A stretch of 64,000 nt of DNA. Source: Runella rosea. Its GTDB lineage: Bacteria; Bacteroidota; Bacteroidia; Cytophagales; Spirosomataceae. Under the pieces are notes generated by a model. It was not told the DNA's origin. It was given only the letters and a program-made list of their open reading frames with translations, and ran no database searches. Made by a program: the position numbers and the translations under genes. Shown here in pieces: positions 1-9,039 of the stretch (positions within the stretch are counted from its first letter, which is position 1; every line of letters begins with the position of its first letter). Where the stretch lies: assembly GCF_003325355.1 (NCBI RefSeq), contig NZ_CP030850.1, positions 4,953,501 to 5,017,500 of the forward strand, written 5' to 3'.

Positions 1-2
1 TG

Positions 3-542
3 GCGGAGGCCGAAGAGTGGGATGAATTCAAAACCATTTCTCACCCCCAAAAACAATTAGAGTGGTTGACGGGACGATATGTTATGCAATTGTTGGTGGA
101 AAGTAAGGGCTGGCCGTATGAAGGAATGGTAAAAGATGAATACGGAAAACCCCATTTAAGACACCGAATCGCCGAGATTTCTATCACGCATACGGTTAAG
201 TACGTAGGGGTTACGTTGCACCCTACCAAACCGCTCGGAATTGACATGGAACGCATGGCTGACAAACTGGCCCGTGTAGCACCTAAGTTTTTGTCAGAAA
301 ATGAAAAGTTGGAGGCGCAGATGGAGCTTCCAAAATTAGTAACCTACTGGTGCGCCAAAGAGGCCTTGTATAAACTGGACGGTGTCCGGCGGCTTAACTT
401 CAAAAATCACATTTTTGTCGAACCTTACAAAGAAAATGATTCGTATTTGAGAGGCGCTATTACTTACCCTGAAACTCAACAACAATTGCATCAGTTGCAT
501 CGGTTTTGGGTGGAGGATTTCTGCGGGGTCGTGGCTATTTAA
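3..542 (+). CDS. 4'-phosphopantetheinyl transferase superfamily protein (5' partial)
   Basis: Predicted to move the phosphopantetheine arm of coenzyme A onto a serine of an acyl or peptidyl carrier protein. The frame is open from base 3, so the true start lies left of the window and only about 179 C-terminal residues are visible. Two family motifs are present: LGIDMER (Asp codon near base 243, a Mg/CoA ligand) and WCAKEALYK (bases about 348-374), the WxxKEAxxK signature of the Sfp/AcpS-like superfamily. TTG at base 66 sits inside conserved sequence (EWLTGRY) and is not a start. The single-domain C-terminal half fits the Sfp-type pseudo-dimer. The carrier-protein partner (fatty acid or secondary metabolism) cannot be told from this window. 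Confidence 0.85.
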   Translation, partial: AEAEEWDEFKTISHPQKQLEWLTGRYVMQLLVESKGWPYEGMVKDEYGKPHLRHRIAEISITHTVKYVGVTLHPTKPLGIDMERMADKLARVAPKFLSENEKLEAQMELPKLVTYWCAKEALYKLDGVRRLNFKNHIFVEPYKENDSYLRGAITYPETQQQLHQLHRFWVEDFCGVVAI

Positions 543-556
543 TAGATATTGTATAT

Positions 557-1405
557 TTATTCAGGCAAAGGTTCATTCAGAATTAAGGCCATTTTTTCTA
601 TTTCATTGACCTTGTCGGTATCTCCCGTTTTTTCAAACGCCAGCGTCAGATTACGAAGCACGCGTTTGAGAATGTCAAGATTACTGCAAGGTTGATAAAA
701 CGTCTCGTTGGATTTTAGATTCAGCTGGGCAATGTAGTGGTCAATGTCTGAGCGCATAAACACCAGCCCTTTGTTAAACACATTGATGTAAAACTGAATC
801 GAGTCCTGTTTGTAAGTCAGAACAAATAGATTGGGCAAATTGACACCGTAAACGGGCATATTGAGCCTCTGCGCAATAATCATGTAGATACAGCAAAGGG
901 AAATCGGATTCCCTTTCTTTGTTTCCAACACCACGTTAATCATGGAGTTGCCGGCCGAATGAAAATTTTTGGTATTGGAGCCAAACTTTAATTTTGAGAA
1001 AAAGACGTGGTTTAGCGCCCGAATTTGGTCGATTGGGTGCATATCAGTCTTAAATTCAAGCCAAGTTTCGTAATAAAACTGTTCAAAATCTGCGCGAATT
1101 TTTTCCAGTGAAAGGTCAGGATACTGATAAGTAGCCACAATCCACAACCCTTCCAAGAGGTCGACAGCTCCGCCGTTGTACCAATTGGTCAAGCGTTCGA
1201 GGGTCAATACGTATTGAAGTTCATGAATCAACTCCTCTATTTTTCGCTGTACGTCGGGGCTAAAGCCCGCACTTTCCCATTCATTCTCTAAAAAAGGAAT
1301 GATTTTGCCTCCCTGTTGCCGAATTTCGCGTTCAACCAAACGAGATACTTCCTTGTCGTCGTCGTCGAGTAGCGAAACCAGCGCTTTGATTTCTTGCTCT
1401 GTCAT
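557..1405 (-). CDS. SirB1-like transglutaminase-fold protein
   Basis: A 282-residue protein of the SirB1/transglutaminase-like family, found widely next to housekeeping genes; its biochemical role is poorly known. The diagnostic segment is KKGNPISLCCIYMIIAQRL followed by VYGVNLPNLFVL, which carries the Cys of the transglutaminase fold. The N-terminal third is helical and acidic (LVSLLDDDDKEV). The reading frame can be extended to a TTG at 1462, but this would run into the galE promoter region. ATG at 1405 (MTEQEIKALVSLL) matches the usual start of the family, so it is preferred. It is divergent from galE, and its 3' end lies 14 bases from the upstream transferase end, so the two are convergent. 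Confidence 0.85.
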   Translation of the reverse strand: MTEQEIKALVSLLDDDDKEVSRLVEREIRQQGGKIIPFLENEWESAGFSPDVQRKIEELIHELQYVLTLERLTNWYNGGAVDLLEGLWIVATYQYPDLSLEKIRADFEQFYYETWLEFKTDMHPIDQIRALNHVFFSKLKFGSNTKNFHSAGNSMINVVLETKKGNPISLCCIYMIIAQRLNMPVYGVNLPNLFVLTYKQDSIQFYINVFNKGLVFMRSDIDHYIAQLNLKSNETFYQPCSNLDILKRVLRNLTLAFEKTGDTDKVNEIEKMALILNEPLPE

Positions 1406-1468
1406 ACGGTATGATTTGGCGTTGTTGGCGATAAATAAAAACAATTTTTTTTCAGCGCCCAAATTTTA

Positions 1469-1476
1469 TAGTTTTG
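1469..1476 (+). promoter_or_regulatory. Bacteroidota-type promoter box before galE
   Basis: TAGTTTTG fits the TAnnTTTG box used by the Bacteroidota housekeeping sigma factor. It lies 22 bases before the galE ATG, which would give a short leader of roughly 15-18 nt. No convincing upstream TTG element was found at the usual 19-21 bp spacing, so this is moderate support. Confidence 0.5.
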
Positions 1477-1498
1477 TTACTCACTTTTTGCTCAATAT

Positions 1499-2518
1499 AT
1501 GAAAATATTAGTCACAGGCGGGGCGGGCTTTATTGGCTCACATACAGTCGTTGAATTACAAAAATCGGGTTTTGAACCTATCATCATTGACAATTTTAGC
1601 AATTCAGAGGAAAAAGTATTGGAAGGCCTCGAAAAAATAATTGGTAAGCCAGTTGTTTGCTACAAAGCAGATTGCAACGATGAAACCGCGTTGCGTGCGC
1701 TTTTTGAAAAGGAAAAAATTGGGGGAGTAATTCATTTTGCGGCCAACAAAGCCGTGGGAGAATCGGTCGAGAATCCGCTTCTTTATTACGGAAACAACAT
1801 TGGTACTACTGTTCTTTTATTAAAATTAATGAAAGAGTATGGGGTACATAATTTTGTTTTTTCTTCTTCATGTACGGTTTATGGTCAACCCGACCATCTG
1901 CCCGTAACAGAAGCTACGCCGCGTCAGGAAGCGGCTTCGCCGTACGGCAACACCAAGAAAATATGCGAAGATATCATCCGTGATTTTATCTTTTCGAAGC
2001 CCGCCATGAAGGCCATTGCGTTGCGGTATTTCAATCCCGTGGGCGCCCACGAATCGGCCGAAATAGGGGAGTTGCCACGCGGAGTTCCGAGCAATCTGGT
2101 TCCTTACATTACCCAAACTGCGGCGGGCTTGCGTCAAAAATTGACCGTTTTTGGCAGTGATTATAATACTCCTGATGGTACCTGCATTCGTGATTTTATT
2201 CACGTGGTCGATTTGGCCAAAGCGCACGTAAAAGCGTTGGAATTGCTGGCGGGTGTGCAGGAAGAAAACTTCTATGATGTATTTAATATTGGTACAGGAG
2301 AGGGCGTGACGGTGTTGCAACTGATTAAAACGTTTGAAGAAGTAAATAATGTCAAATTAAATTACAGCATTGGGCCGCGTCGCCCGGGCGATGTGGAACA
2401 GATTTATGCCCAAGTTGATAAGTCGCGGGAAGTGATGAATTGGCAAACCGAAAAATCCCTGGAAGATTCACTGCGGGATGCATGGCGTTGGGAGCAAAAA
2501 TTAGCAACACGCAAATAG
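1499..2518 (+). CDS. galE: UDP-glucose 4-epimerase
   Basis: Interconverts UDP-glucose and UDP-galactose in the cytoplasm with tightly bound NAD, supplying sugars for capsule and lipopolysaccharide. It is 339 residues, the normal size for GalE. The Rossmann start is VTGGAGFIGSH (residues about 5-15). The catalytic short-chain dehydrogenase set is visible as SSSCTVYG and the YxxxK motif in YGNTK. The C-terminal RRPGDVEQIYA segment is typical of GalE and separates it from the 4,6-dehydratases. It is followed 44 bases later by rfbB in the same direction, so the two probably form a nucleotide-sugar unit that ends at the hairpin after rfbB. Confidence 0.95.
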   Translation: MKILVTGGAGFIGSHTVVELQKSGFEPIIIDNFSNSEEKVLEGLEKIIGKPVVCYKADCNDETALRALFEKEKIGGVIHFAANKAVGESVENPLLYYGNNIGTTVLLLKLMKEYGVHNFVFSSSCTVYGQPDHLPVTEATPRQEAASPYGNTKKICEDIIRDFIFSKPAMKAIALRYFNPVGAHESAEIGELPRGVPSNLVPYITQTAAGLRQKLTVFGSDYNTPDGTCIRDFIHVVDLAKAHVKALELLAGVQEENFYDVFNIGTGEGVTVLQLIKTFEEVNNVKLNYSIGPRRPGDVEQIYAQVDKSREVMNWQTEKSLEDSLRDAWRWEQKLATRK

Positions 2519-2562
2519 TTTATATAAAGCTTTAGAAGATCTGAATTTTATTCTCAACAACT

Positions 2563-3618
2563 ATGCAAAAAATACTTATAACGGGAGGAGCTGGTTTTAT
2601 TGGGTCGCATGTGGTACGACGGTTTGTAACGAGCTATCCCACCACCCAAATTGTCAATTTAGACGCCCTTACCTACGCTGGTAATTTAGCTAACCTGACG
2701 GATATAGAAAGCCAACCCAATTATACGTTTGTAAAAGGGGACATTACAGACGCGGCGTTTATTGATGAACTTTTCAAAACGCATGACTTTACGGGGGTTG
2801 TTCATTTGGCGGCCGAGTCGCACGTCGACCGTTCTATTTCTGACCCCATGGCGTTTGTGATGACCAATGTGATTGGCACGGTAAATTTGCTCAATGCAGC
2901 TCGTATTGCATGGAAAGGAAAAGAGGAAGGGCGACGTTTTTATCACGTTTCGACCGACGAAGTCTACGGAGAGCTTCACGACCCGAAGGAGTTTTTTGTG
3001 GAAACCACCAGCTATGACCCACGGTCGCCGTATTCAGCATCGAAAGCTTCTTCTGACCATTTTGTGCGGGCGTACCATAACACGTACAAATTGCCCGTGG
3101 TGATTTCTAATTGTTCCAACAATTACGGACCCAATCATTTTCCCGAAAAGCTGATTCCATTGATGATTAATAATATTCAGAACAACAAGCCGCTTCCCGT
3201 TTATGGAAAAGGTGAGAATGTTCGGGATTGGCTGTACGTCGAAGACCACGCACGCGCCATTGACTTGATTTACCATGAAGGTGTAAATGGCGAAACCTAT
3301 AATATTGGTGGTTGCAATGAGTGGAAAAATCTGGATTTGGTATTTCTGCTGTGTAAAGTGATGGATGAGAAATTGGGAAGGCCCGAAGGAACATCGGCTC
3401 AGTTGATTACTTACGTCACCGACCGTGCCGGCCATGATTTGCGCTATGCCATTGACCCGTCCAAGCTGATGAATGAATTGGGCTGGAAACCTTCGGTTAC
3501 ATTTGAAGAAGGACTGGAGAAAACCGTGCAATGGTATTTGGATAATCAAAAATGGCTAGAAAATGTCACTTCTGGCAATTATCAAAAATATTATGATGGG
3601 ATGTATGTAGACCGTTGA
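2563..3618 (+). CDS. rfbB: dTDP-glucose 4,6-dehydratase
   Basis: Converts dTDP-glucose to dTDP-4-keto-6-deoxyglucose, the first committed step toward dTDP-rhamnose and related deoxysugars. The 351-residue protein has the NAD motif TGGAGFIGSHVVRRF, the catalytic STDEVYGEL segment (Thr-Asp-Glu triad characteristic of dehydratases) and the YSASKASSDHF motif with Tyr and Lys. Later SNCSNNYGPNHFPEKLIP is strongly conserved in RfbB. It is co-directional with galE. The remaining rhamnose genes (rfbA, rfbC, rfbD) are not next to it, so the cluster is split in this genome. Confidence 0.95.
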   Translation: MQKILITGGAGFIGSHVVRRFVTSYPTTQIVNLDALTYAGNLANLTDIESQPNYTFVKGDITDAAFIDELFKTHDFTGVVHLAAESHVDRSISDPMAFVMTNVIGTVNLLNAARIAWKGKEEGRRFYHVSTDEVYGELHDPKEFFVETTSYDPRSPYSASKASSDHFVRAYHNTYKLPVVISNCSNNYGPNHFPEKLIPLMINNIQNNKPLPVYGKGENVRDWLYVEDHARAIDLIYHEGVNGETYNIGGCNEWKNLDLVFLLCKVMDEKLGRPEGTSAQLITYVTDRAGHDLRYAIDPSKLMNELGWKPSVTFEEGLEKTVQWYLDNQKWLENVTSGNYQKYYDGMYVDR

Positions 3619-3637
3619 TAATCAAGAAAACCGCAAC

Positions 3638-3669
3638 AAAAAAGAGAGCCCCTAGGAGCTCTCTTTTTT
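3638..3669. terminator. Bidirectional intrinsic terminator between rfbB and the large surface gene
   Basis: A 12-bp perfect stem (AAAAAAGAGAGC / GCTCTCTTTTTT) around an 8-base loop lies between two convergent genes. A-run and T-run flanks let it work on either strand, for rfbB on plus and the surface protein on minus. Confidence 0.9.
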
Positions 3670-3683
3670 GTTAGAAGCGGCAT

Positions 3684-6600
3684 TTAGATATTTTTTCCAG
3701 CCTTTTTGGTTTGTTTAATAGTAAACGGAACACAGATTTCTTCGGGGCAACAATTGTTGCCAGGCTCAATGATTACGGGGCAGCAGCCTTCAGCTGGGCA
3801 AGTATTATTGTTGGCGGTGAAGGTATACGTTCCTGTTTCAGTGAGTAAAACCTCATTTCCGCTGGCTATTGCGCTGGTTCCACCATCTTTAAACCATTGA
3901 ACATTCGTGTATTTAGCAGGGACGCTGACCTGCACTTTTTCCCCTACACACAACTTAAGAGGAACGGTAAAACACTGGCGATCAATGTCGTCTTCTCCTT
4001 CTTGGGCATTATTTGGGGTTGAATCTTTGTCTTTTTCGTTGGTTTTACTGATTTCGGCGGTGTTGAAATGAACACCTTCCTGCACGGCTTTTACCTTGTA
4101 GGTCAGAGTGACGGTATCGCCGTTGGCGGCAATGTTGCCAATGTCCCACTTAATGACATTATTATTAATGGAAGCCGTACCACGGGAAGCATTAAAAGAG
4201 CCATTAATAAATTGAATGCTGGTAGCAATGGAGTCGGCTACTTCAACACCCGTGGCATCGTTGGTAAATTCATTCCATACTTTGATGGTGTAAGTAAGAG
4301 TATCGCCAATGTGGGCGATTTTGGTGCTGATGCTTTTCTTTAAAGCCAAATCAACATCGCAATTCTGGGCCGAGACGATGACGGCGGTTCGGGGTTGATT
4401 GATACATTCCGGGGCACCTGTCAAGGCTACATAGAAAGTATCGGTAGCGCTTATGATACCAGTTGGTTTGAAAGAGAGCCCCGTTGCGAGTGCAGTCCCC
4501 CCTGTTGGGTTAGCGTACCAATTAGCCGTAACTCCGTTGAGATTGGTTCCGATAAGGATGATTTTGAGGGTAGGGAGCGTATCTCCGATACAGGCCGTGG
4601 CATTTGGTGTGAGCAGGTTAATCTGTGGGCAACTGCAATCGGGGGCAATAAAAGTGGTATCAAACACACAGTTGGCCCGTAGACTGTCGGTTACAATTAG
4701 ATTGGTTCCGTTGGGAATGCCTGTTACGGTGTAAGGGTTGGTTCCAGAAAGTGTACCCGCATTGACTTTTAAGCTACCATTTTTGTTAGCGATAGAGAAA
4801 CTAACGCTGTAGACAGCGGTGCTAGGTGAACAGATCGGGTTTGCAGTAAGCGTCCAAACAGGCTTGATACACGGGATAATCAAAGCAGCATCAATGGTTG
4901 GATTGTCTTTGTCGATTCCTGTTTCCAAAGTATTGATGTTGATGATTGGGCTTTCTGCCGAGTTTGGGTCAAAGTCGGAGTCGTTTGTGTCATTACCGCC
5001 ATTGCTAGTTACATCCTTTTTAGGGCTGATTTGGCAGGTATCTGGCAGAGAGTTAAGCACGATTTTGACTTTATAATTGCCTGAATCCAGACCTGAGAAA
5101 CCGTAGATTCCGTTGGTATCGGTAGTGTCGGTGGCCAGTAATGCGTCATTATTGTCACTGTTTAGCAGTTGTACAATTACCCCTTTCACGCCAGGCTCGT
5201 TGGCATCCTGCAAACCGTTATCGTTGAGATCTTTCCAGATAAAGTCACCGATACTTCCTTTGAGGCAGTTTTTAGTTTCGACGGCAACCGTATCGGCACA
5301 ACCTGTGGCTGAGTTAGTCAATATAAATTGATAGATACCGATTGCATCCATGCCTGTAACAATACCCGAGGTGGGGTCGATGGCAACTGTTTTTGGGGTA
5401 CTTCCGAGCTGAGTCCAAGTTTCACCACTGGCGGCATTAGGTAGATCGACACTGGCAACGGTGTTACAAATGGCGTTGCCACCTGTAATATCAGCGCCGG
5501 CAATGGGTTTAGCACCCACTGTTATCTGTACCGTGTCTGTACAGCCATCCACGGTGTAAATAAACTTAAAGATTCCTGAAGTATTTGTGGCAAAACTTAC
5601 ATTGGCAACACCAGCGATAGTGCTTCCCAAAGTGGCACCCGAGGGATTAGCAGGATTGGATTGGGCCGTCCAGCTACCTGTTGTTGGGCCAGTACCAGTC
5701 AGAGTTGCACTTGTTCCAGCGCAAACTGTTTGCGAATTTCCTGCGTTGGGTTTAGGCTTCACAGTGATGGCAACGTAAGCTGTATCCGAACAGGTTGGGC
5801 TGTTGCTTTCGCCAACAACGGCATAGTATCTGGTTACGCCGTCGGCCGTCGGCAATTGAGCGGCACTCGGTGTAAAGGTGGTTGAAGTCGCACCCTGGAT
5901 AGCTGTTCCTAAGGAGGTAGCTGGTAAGTTATTGGCAATAGGACCGTACCATTTCTGCGAACTGACCGTTCCAGAAGTAATATTCATTGTAAAAGCACCG
6001 GCTGTCTCTCCCTGACAAAGTATTTGCGCTGAAGTGGCCGTAATCACGGGCGTTACGCATTCCGTTATACCAATGTCCAATGTATGATTGTTTTCACCAT
6101 AGCTGCCTGTCGTATATGATATGGTAGCATCAGGGTTTATGTCGCTGTCTAGTCCATCGGTTGTTGCATCTTTTGTGCTAAAAGCCGTACAGGTTGCCAG
6201 TGCTCCAGCTCCCAAGGCTGTTTTTACTTTGATGGTGTAGGCGGTAGTAGGCAGCAGTGTGGTATCTGCTCCTGTGCCAACCCAAGCACTGCCTAGGCGG
6301 CTCTTACTGCTAAAATACCAAGTTCCGGTTTGTCCGGCTACGGTAGCAGTTGTAACCGTAGCAAGCAAGGTTGCTCCTTTATAGAGTTCAATTTCAACGC
6401 CGTTGATACCATCTTCACCTGCATCCTGAATCCCATCATTATCACTGTCTTTCCAAACTCGGTTACCAATTTCGAGAGGAGCTGGATTACAGAGTAGCTC
6501 AGGATCTCCCAGTCCACCTGCTTTACCAAAGTATTGTGGGTTGTCAGTTGCATTAGGAACAATGAGATATTGATCTGTTTTCGCGCCTGTCGAAGTATTG

Positions 6601-8426
6601 TACCAATGAAGTCCTTGGGTAAAAGCAGTTGCAGCCTGAGTCCCGCTGATAGGATCAAAAACATTATTAAGAATTTCCTGCGAGCCTTTTAACACAGCTA
6701 GTCCCCCTAATGAAGTTTCATTGTGATTAAACGTAGGAATAACATCCGTATCATTATAAGATTCTGCATAGTAGAATTCTCCGTTCCCGCTGGGCCCGTC
6801 AGTGCCTGAGGTACTATTGGTAGTATTGTCTAGAACTGCACAGCCAGCACTGCCTTCTTGCACATAACTGTTTCCTACTTTGCAATAATGGATAATATCT
6901 CCTGCTACATCTACTGACAAATAAAGTGTTATGGGTGATGCCTGAGGGGTAAAATTTCTAAATCCTCCCTGAAGTCCGAAACGATCCAGAAAACCAAGGT
7001 CAAGACCTGTATCTGAAAACTCAATGTCAGAGAGAATAGGTTGTGCAAAAGCCCTTTCATTGAAGCTGTTGGCATTGCTCCCTCCAGTAAGCCCTGTTTC
7101 GGCCCATGTATCTGCCCAGGGGTTCCAACTCCCAGATAAAGAAGCGCCAAAAACGGCCGCGGGTTCACGAGTATAGTTAAGCGGGAAGGAAAGCTCTGTG
7201 GTAAAAGCGGTAGGATTGGACGGGTCGAATGAAAGTACGTATGCGTGTAAATTAGCCGCCACCCCACTTGCGCCTTCAGCACTACATACTACGCCAAGAT
7301 AGCCTTTTCCTCCATGAAATTTTAATGCCCACGGGCGCAATTCACCATTGGTACAGGTAGGCAATCCGCTAAAGTTGGCAATGGGATATTGATTGACGGT
7401 TGCTGTCGAGGGAGTAGGAGTATTGGCACTCACATCCATTCGAATAAGTGCCTTTTGGTTAAGGTTCACCATCCATAAAAAATGATCATTATCGGCTATA
7501 TCAATTCCTCCAAATCCCACTTTGGCTATTTTACCAAAAGCATCAATATCTCGGCTGTCGTCAGTTGTGTTGTTGGGTAGGGCATTGGCTCCTGTACGAT
7601 CTACACTTCCCAGATCAATGGCCGCACCGCCATTGCCTGGGGTAATTCCTTGTAAACTAAACGCATTTAAAAGATTGCCGCCGGCAGAGGTTGAATAATC
7701 GATCATATAAAGCCCTCCTAAACCTTGAGGACCAAGCCCAGAATGGCGTTTCAGGACCGCAGAGGTAAAAACCCGTTTTTTGGCTTTCTGCCACGCATTT
7801 CCCCATGTTGTTCCGATTTGTAGAATTTGAATGTTACTACTCATCTCAGTCCTTGCCGAACCCGAGCTGTTATAGGGTAATGTTATAAAACCGGGGTGAG
7901 TGTTACCTGAGACCGTATAAATCGCATTTCCGTTTTCGTAACAGGCTAAAGCAATCAGTGGGTTAGGTTGACAATATTCTTCGGGTATATTTATCCCTAA
8001 ATGAGCCCTTGCCGCTGCTCCAGCAGTTACAAATTGTACTGATGTACCATTAAATGTATTGGTGACTCCGTGAAAGCCCGAAAAACTCCCAGCAGGAATA
8101 GCAGAGAATTCAATACGGACTTTTTGCCCTGAAGCAGTGGCGCCTGAGTTAGGAAAAGCATAGTCGCCAAAAGACCCTGTAGTGGTTGTTGCGGTGAGTA
8201 CTCCGTTTGTTGCAGTAACTGTTATACCTGCTACCCCAATTTCCTTAAATAAAGGCGTTGAGGTAGAATCCTGAGTACCGCTCCCATTGTAATCTCTAAA
8301 TACTTTTCCTTTTACTTGCGCCTGTGAAAAAGATACACTTGTTAGCCATATAGAGAAAGCTAGAACAAATAATTTTTGCCAGTTTGGCTTACTATCTACA
8401 AGAATGTAGTAATCGTTTGAGTGCAT
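3684..8426 (-). CDS. Large secreted SdrD-B / Ig-like / DUF11 multidomain protein
   Basis: A 1580-residue exported protein, probably cell-surface or extracellular. A signal peptide occupies about residues 1-36 (hydrophobic LFVLAFSIWLTSVSF, then AQA). A first SdrD-B-like domain (KVFRDYNGSGTQD) follows, then a roughly 500-residue region rich in Gly/Asn/Asp resembling a propeller. A second SdrD-B domain begins near residue 650 (IGNRVWKDSDNDGIQD), then Ig-like segments, a third SdrD-B domain near 1058 (IGDFIWKDLNDNGLQD), a DUF11 domain near 1358 (VDLALKKS) and a Cys-rich tail (CCPEEICVPF). SdrD-B domains are calcium-binding spacers in known adhesins. The last 220 residues are nearly the same as in the gene downstream at 9040. 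No standard type IX sorting domain was recognised. Function unknown; adhesion or matrix is inferred. Confidence 0.85.
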   Translation of the reverse strand: MHSNDYYILVDSKPNWQKLFVLAFSIWLTSVSFSQAQVKGKVFRDYNGSGTQDSTSTPLFKEIGVAGITVTATNGVLTATTTTGSFGDYAFPNSGATASGQKVRIEFSAIPAGSFSGFHGVTNTFNGTSVQFVTAGAAARAHLGINIPEEYCQPNPLIALACYENGNAIYTVSGNTHPGFITLPYNSSGSARTEMSSNIQILQIGTTWGNAWQKAKKRVFTSAVLKRHSGLGPQGLGGLYMIDYSTSAGGNLLNAFSLQGITPGNGGAAIDLGSVDRTGANALPNNTTDDSRDIDAFGKIAKVGFGGIDIADNDHFLWMVNLNQKALIRMDVSANTPTPSTATVNQYPIANFSGLPTCTNGELRPWALKFHGGKGYLGVVCSAEGASGVAANLHAYVLSFDPSNPTAFTTELSFPLNYTREPAAVFGASLSGSWNPWADTWAETGLTGGSNANSFNERAFAQPILSDIEFSDTGLDLGFLDRFGLQGGFRNFTPQASPITLYLSVDVAGDIIHYCKVGNSYVQEGSAGCAVLDNTTNSTSGTDGPSGNGEFYYAESYNDTDVIPTFNHNETSLGGLAVLKGSQEILNNVFDPISGTQAATAFTQGLHWYNTSTGAKTDQYLIVPNATDNPQYFGKAGGLGDPELLCNPAPLEIGNRVWKDSDNDGIQDAGEDGINGVEIELYKGATLLATVTTATVAGQTGTWYFSSKSRLGSAWVGTGADTTLLPTTAYTIKVKTALGAGALATCTAFSTKDATTDGLDSDINPDATISYTTGSYGENNHTLDIGITECVTPVITATSAQILCQGETAGAFTMNITSGTVSSQKWYGPIANNLPATSLGTAIQGATSTTFTPSAAQLPTADGVTRYYAVVGESNSPTCSDTAYVAITVKPKPNAGNSQTVCAGTSATLTGTGPTTGSWTAQSNPANPSGATLGSTIAGVANVSFATNTSGIFKFIYTVDGCTDTVQITVGAKPIAGADITGGNAICNTVASVDLPNAASGETWTQLGSTPKTVAIDPTSGIVTGMDAIGIYQFILTNSATGCADTVAVETKNCLKGSIGDFIWKDLNDNGLQDANEPGVKGVIVQLLNSDNNDALLATDTTDTNGIYGFSGLDSGNYKVKIVLNSLPDTCQISPKKDVTSNGGNDTNDSDFDPNSAESPIININTLETGIDKDNPTIDAALIIPCIKPVWTLTANPICSPSTAVYSVSFSIANKNGSLKVNAGTLSGTNPYTVTGIPNGTNLIVTDSLRANCVFDTTFIAPDCSCPQINLLTPNATACIGDTLPTLKIILIGTNLNGVTANWYANPTGGTALATGLSFKPTGIISATDTFYVALTGAPECINQPRTAVIVSAQNCDVDLALKKSISTKIAHIGDTLTYTIKVWNEFTNDATGVEVADSIATSIQFINGSFNASRGTASINNNVIKWDIGNIAANGDTVTLTYKVKAVQEGVHFNTAEISKTNEKDKDSTPNNAQEGEDDIDRQCFTVPLKLCVGEKVQVSVPAKYTNVQWFKDGGTSAIASGNEVLLTETGTYTFTANNNTCPAEGCCPVIIEPGNNCCPEEICVPFTIKQTKKAGKNI

Positions 8427-8988
8427 AAAAGTGGAGAATTTGGCGTATACCCGATATGTGTTTTAAAATAGAATATTTCTTAATAGTACCTTTTTGAAAT
8501 AAAATGCAGCTATTAGGGATATTTATTTGGTATACAATTTATATGCCAACTATTTTAATTTTTTCAAAATATATACCTAGTATAGTCTGTATTGGCATAT
8601 AAATTGACACGTATGTATATTAAAATAGTTATAATTGCCATAAGTAATATCCATAAAAGATTGTTGATATTATTCCAATAAGTTTTTACAAAAAAGTGTA
8701 ACTAGCTGATTTGTAGAGTGATTGAAAGGAATACGGTATTTTCAGGCCTCAAAGCATGGGTTTTGTGGGGCCTTCTATATTCAAGGTGTAAATTGCGTCT
8801 TAGCAGTAAAAATGTACTGTGTAGCCAAAGGTGGGTTCACTTTGTAGCATCAGTTTTTAAAAATGGGCGGTAGAAATTAAATGCATATCAAATTGAAAAT
8901 GCTCTATAATTTGCTATCTCTAGCCTAAGAATGATTCGTTTTTTGCGGGCGTAGCCTTCCGCAAAAATTAAGCCAAACCCTTTATAAC
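8427..8988. other. AT-rich intergenic region with nested inverted repeats
   Basis: About 560 bases without a credible gene, upstream of the 1580-residue surface protein. A perfect 15-bp inverted repeat (CAATTTATATGCCAA at 8535-8549; complement at 8592-8606) is interleaved with a second perfect 12-bp inverted pair (AACTATTTTAAT at 8548-8559; complement at 8619-8630). The two cannot pair at the same time. They sit 110-205 bases before the start codon, a plausible place for an operator or alternative structures. No TAnnTTTG box was found close to the start codon. Confidence 0.55.
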
Positions 8989-9023
8989 AAAAAGAGAGAG
9001 CCCTTGTGAGGCTCTCTCTTTTT
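8989..9023. terminator. Intrinsic terminator after the 9040 surface gene
   Basis: A 14-bp perfect stem (AAAAAGAGAGAGCC / GGCTCTCTCTTTTT) with a 7-base loop, just past the stop codon of the minus-strand gene. It resembles the terminator at 3638-3669 that ends the paralogous gene. Confidence 0.85.
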
Positions 9024-9039
9024 ATCATAGACATAAATT

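Noticed and set aside
1868-2320. 150-residue reading frame antisense to galE
   Set aside because: It lies wholly inside galE, has biased composition and no recognisable motif; galE is clearly coding.
3034-3549. 171-residue frame antisense to rfbB
   Set aside because: It is a shadow of the strongly conserved rfbB frame.
4068-4343. Plus-strand frames at 4068 and 9424 that resemble each other
   Set aside because: Their similarity follows from the near-identical DUF11 DNA on the opposite strand; not independent genes.
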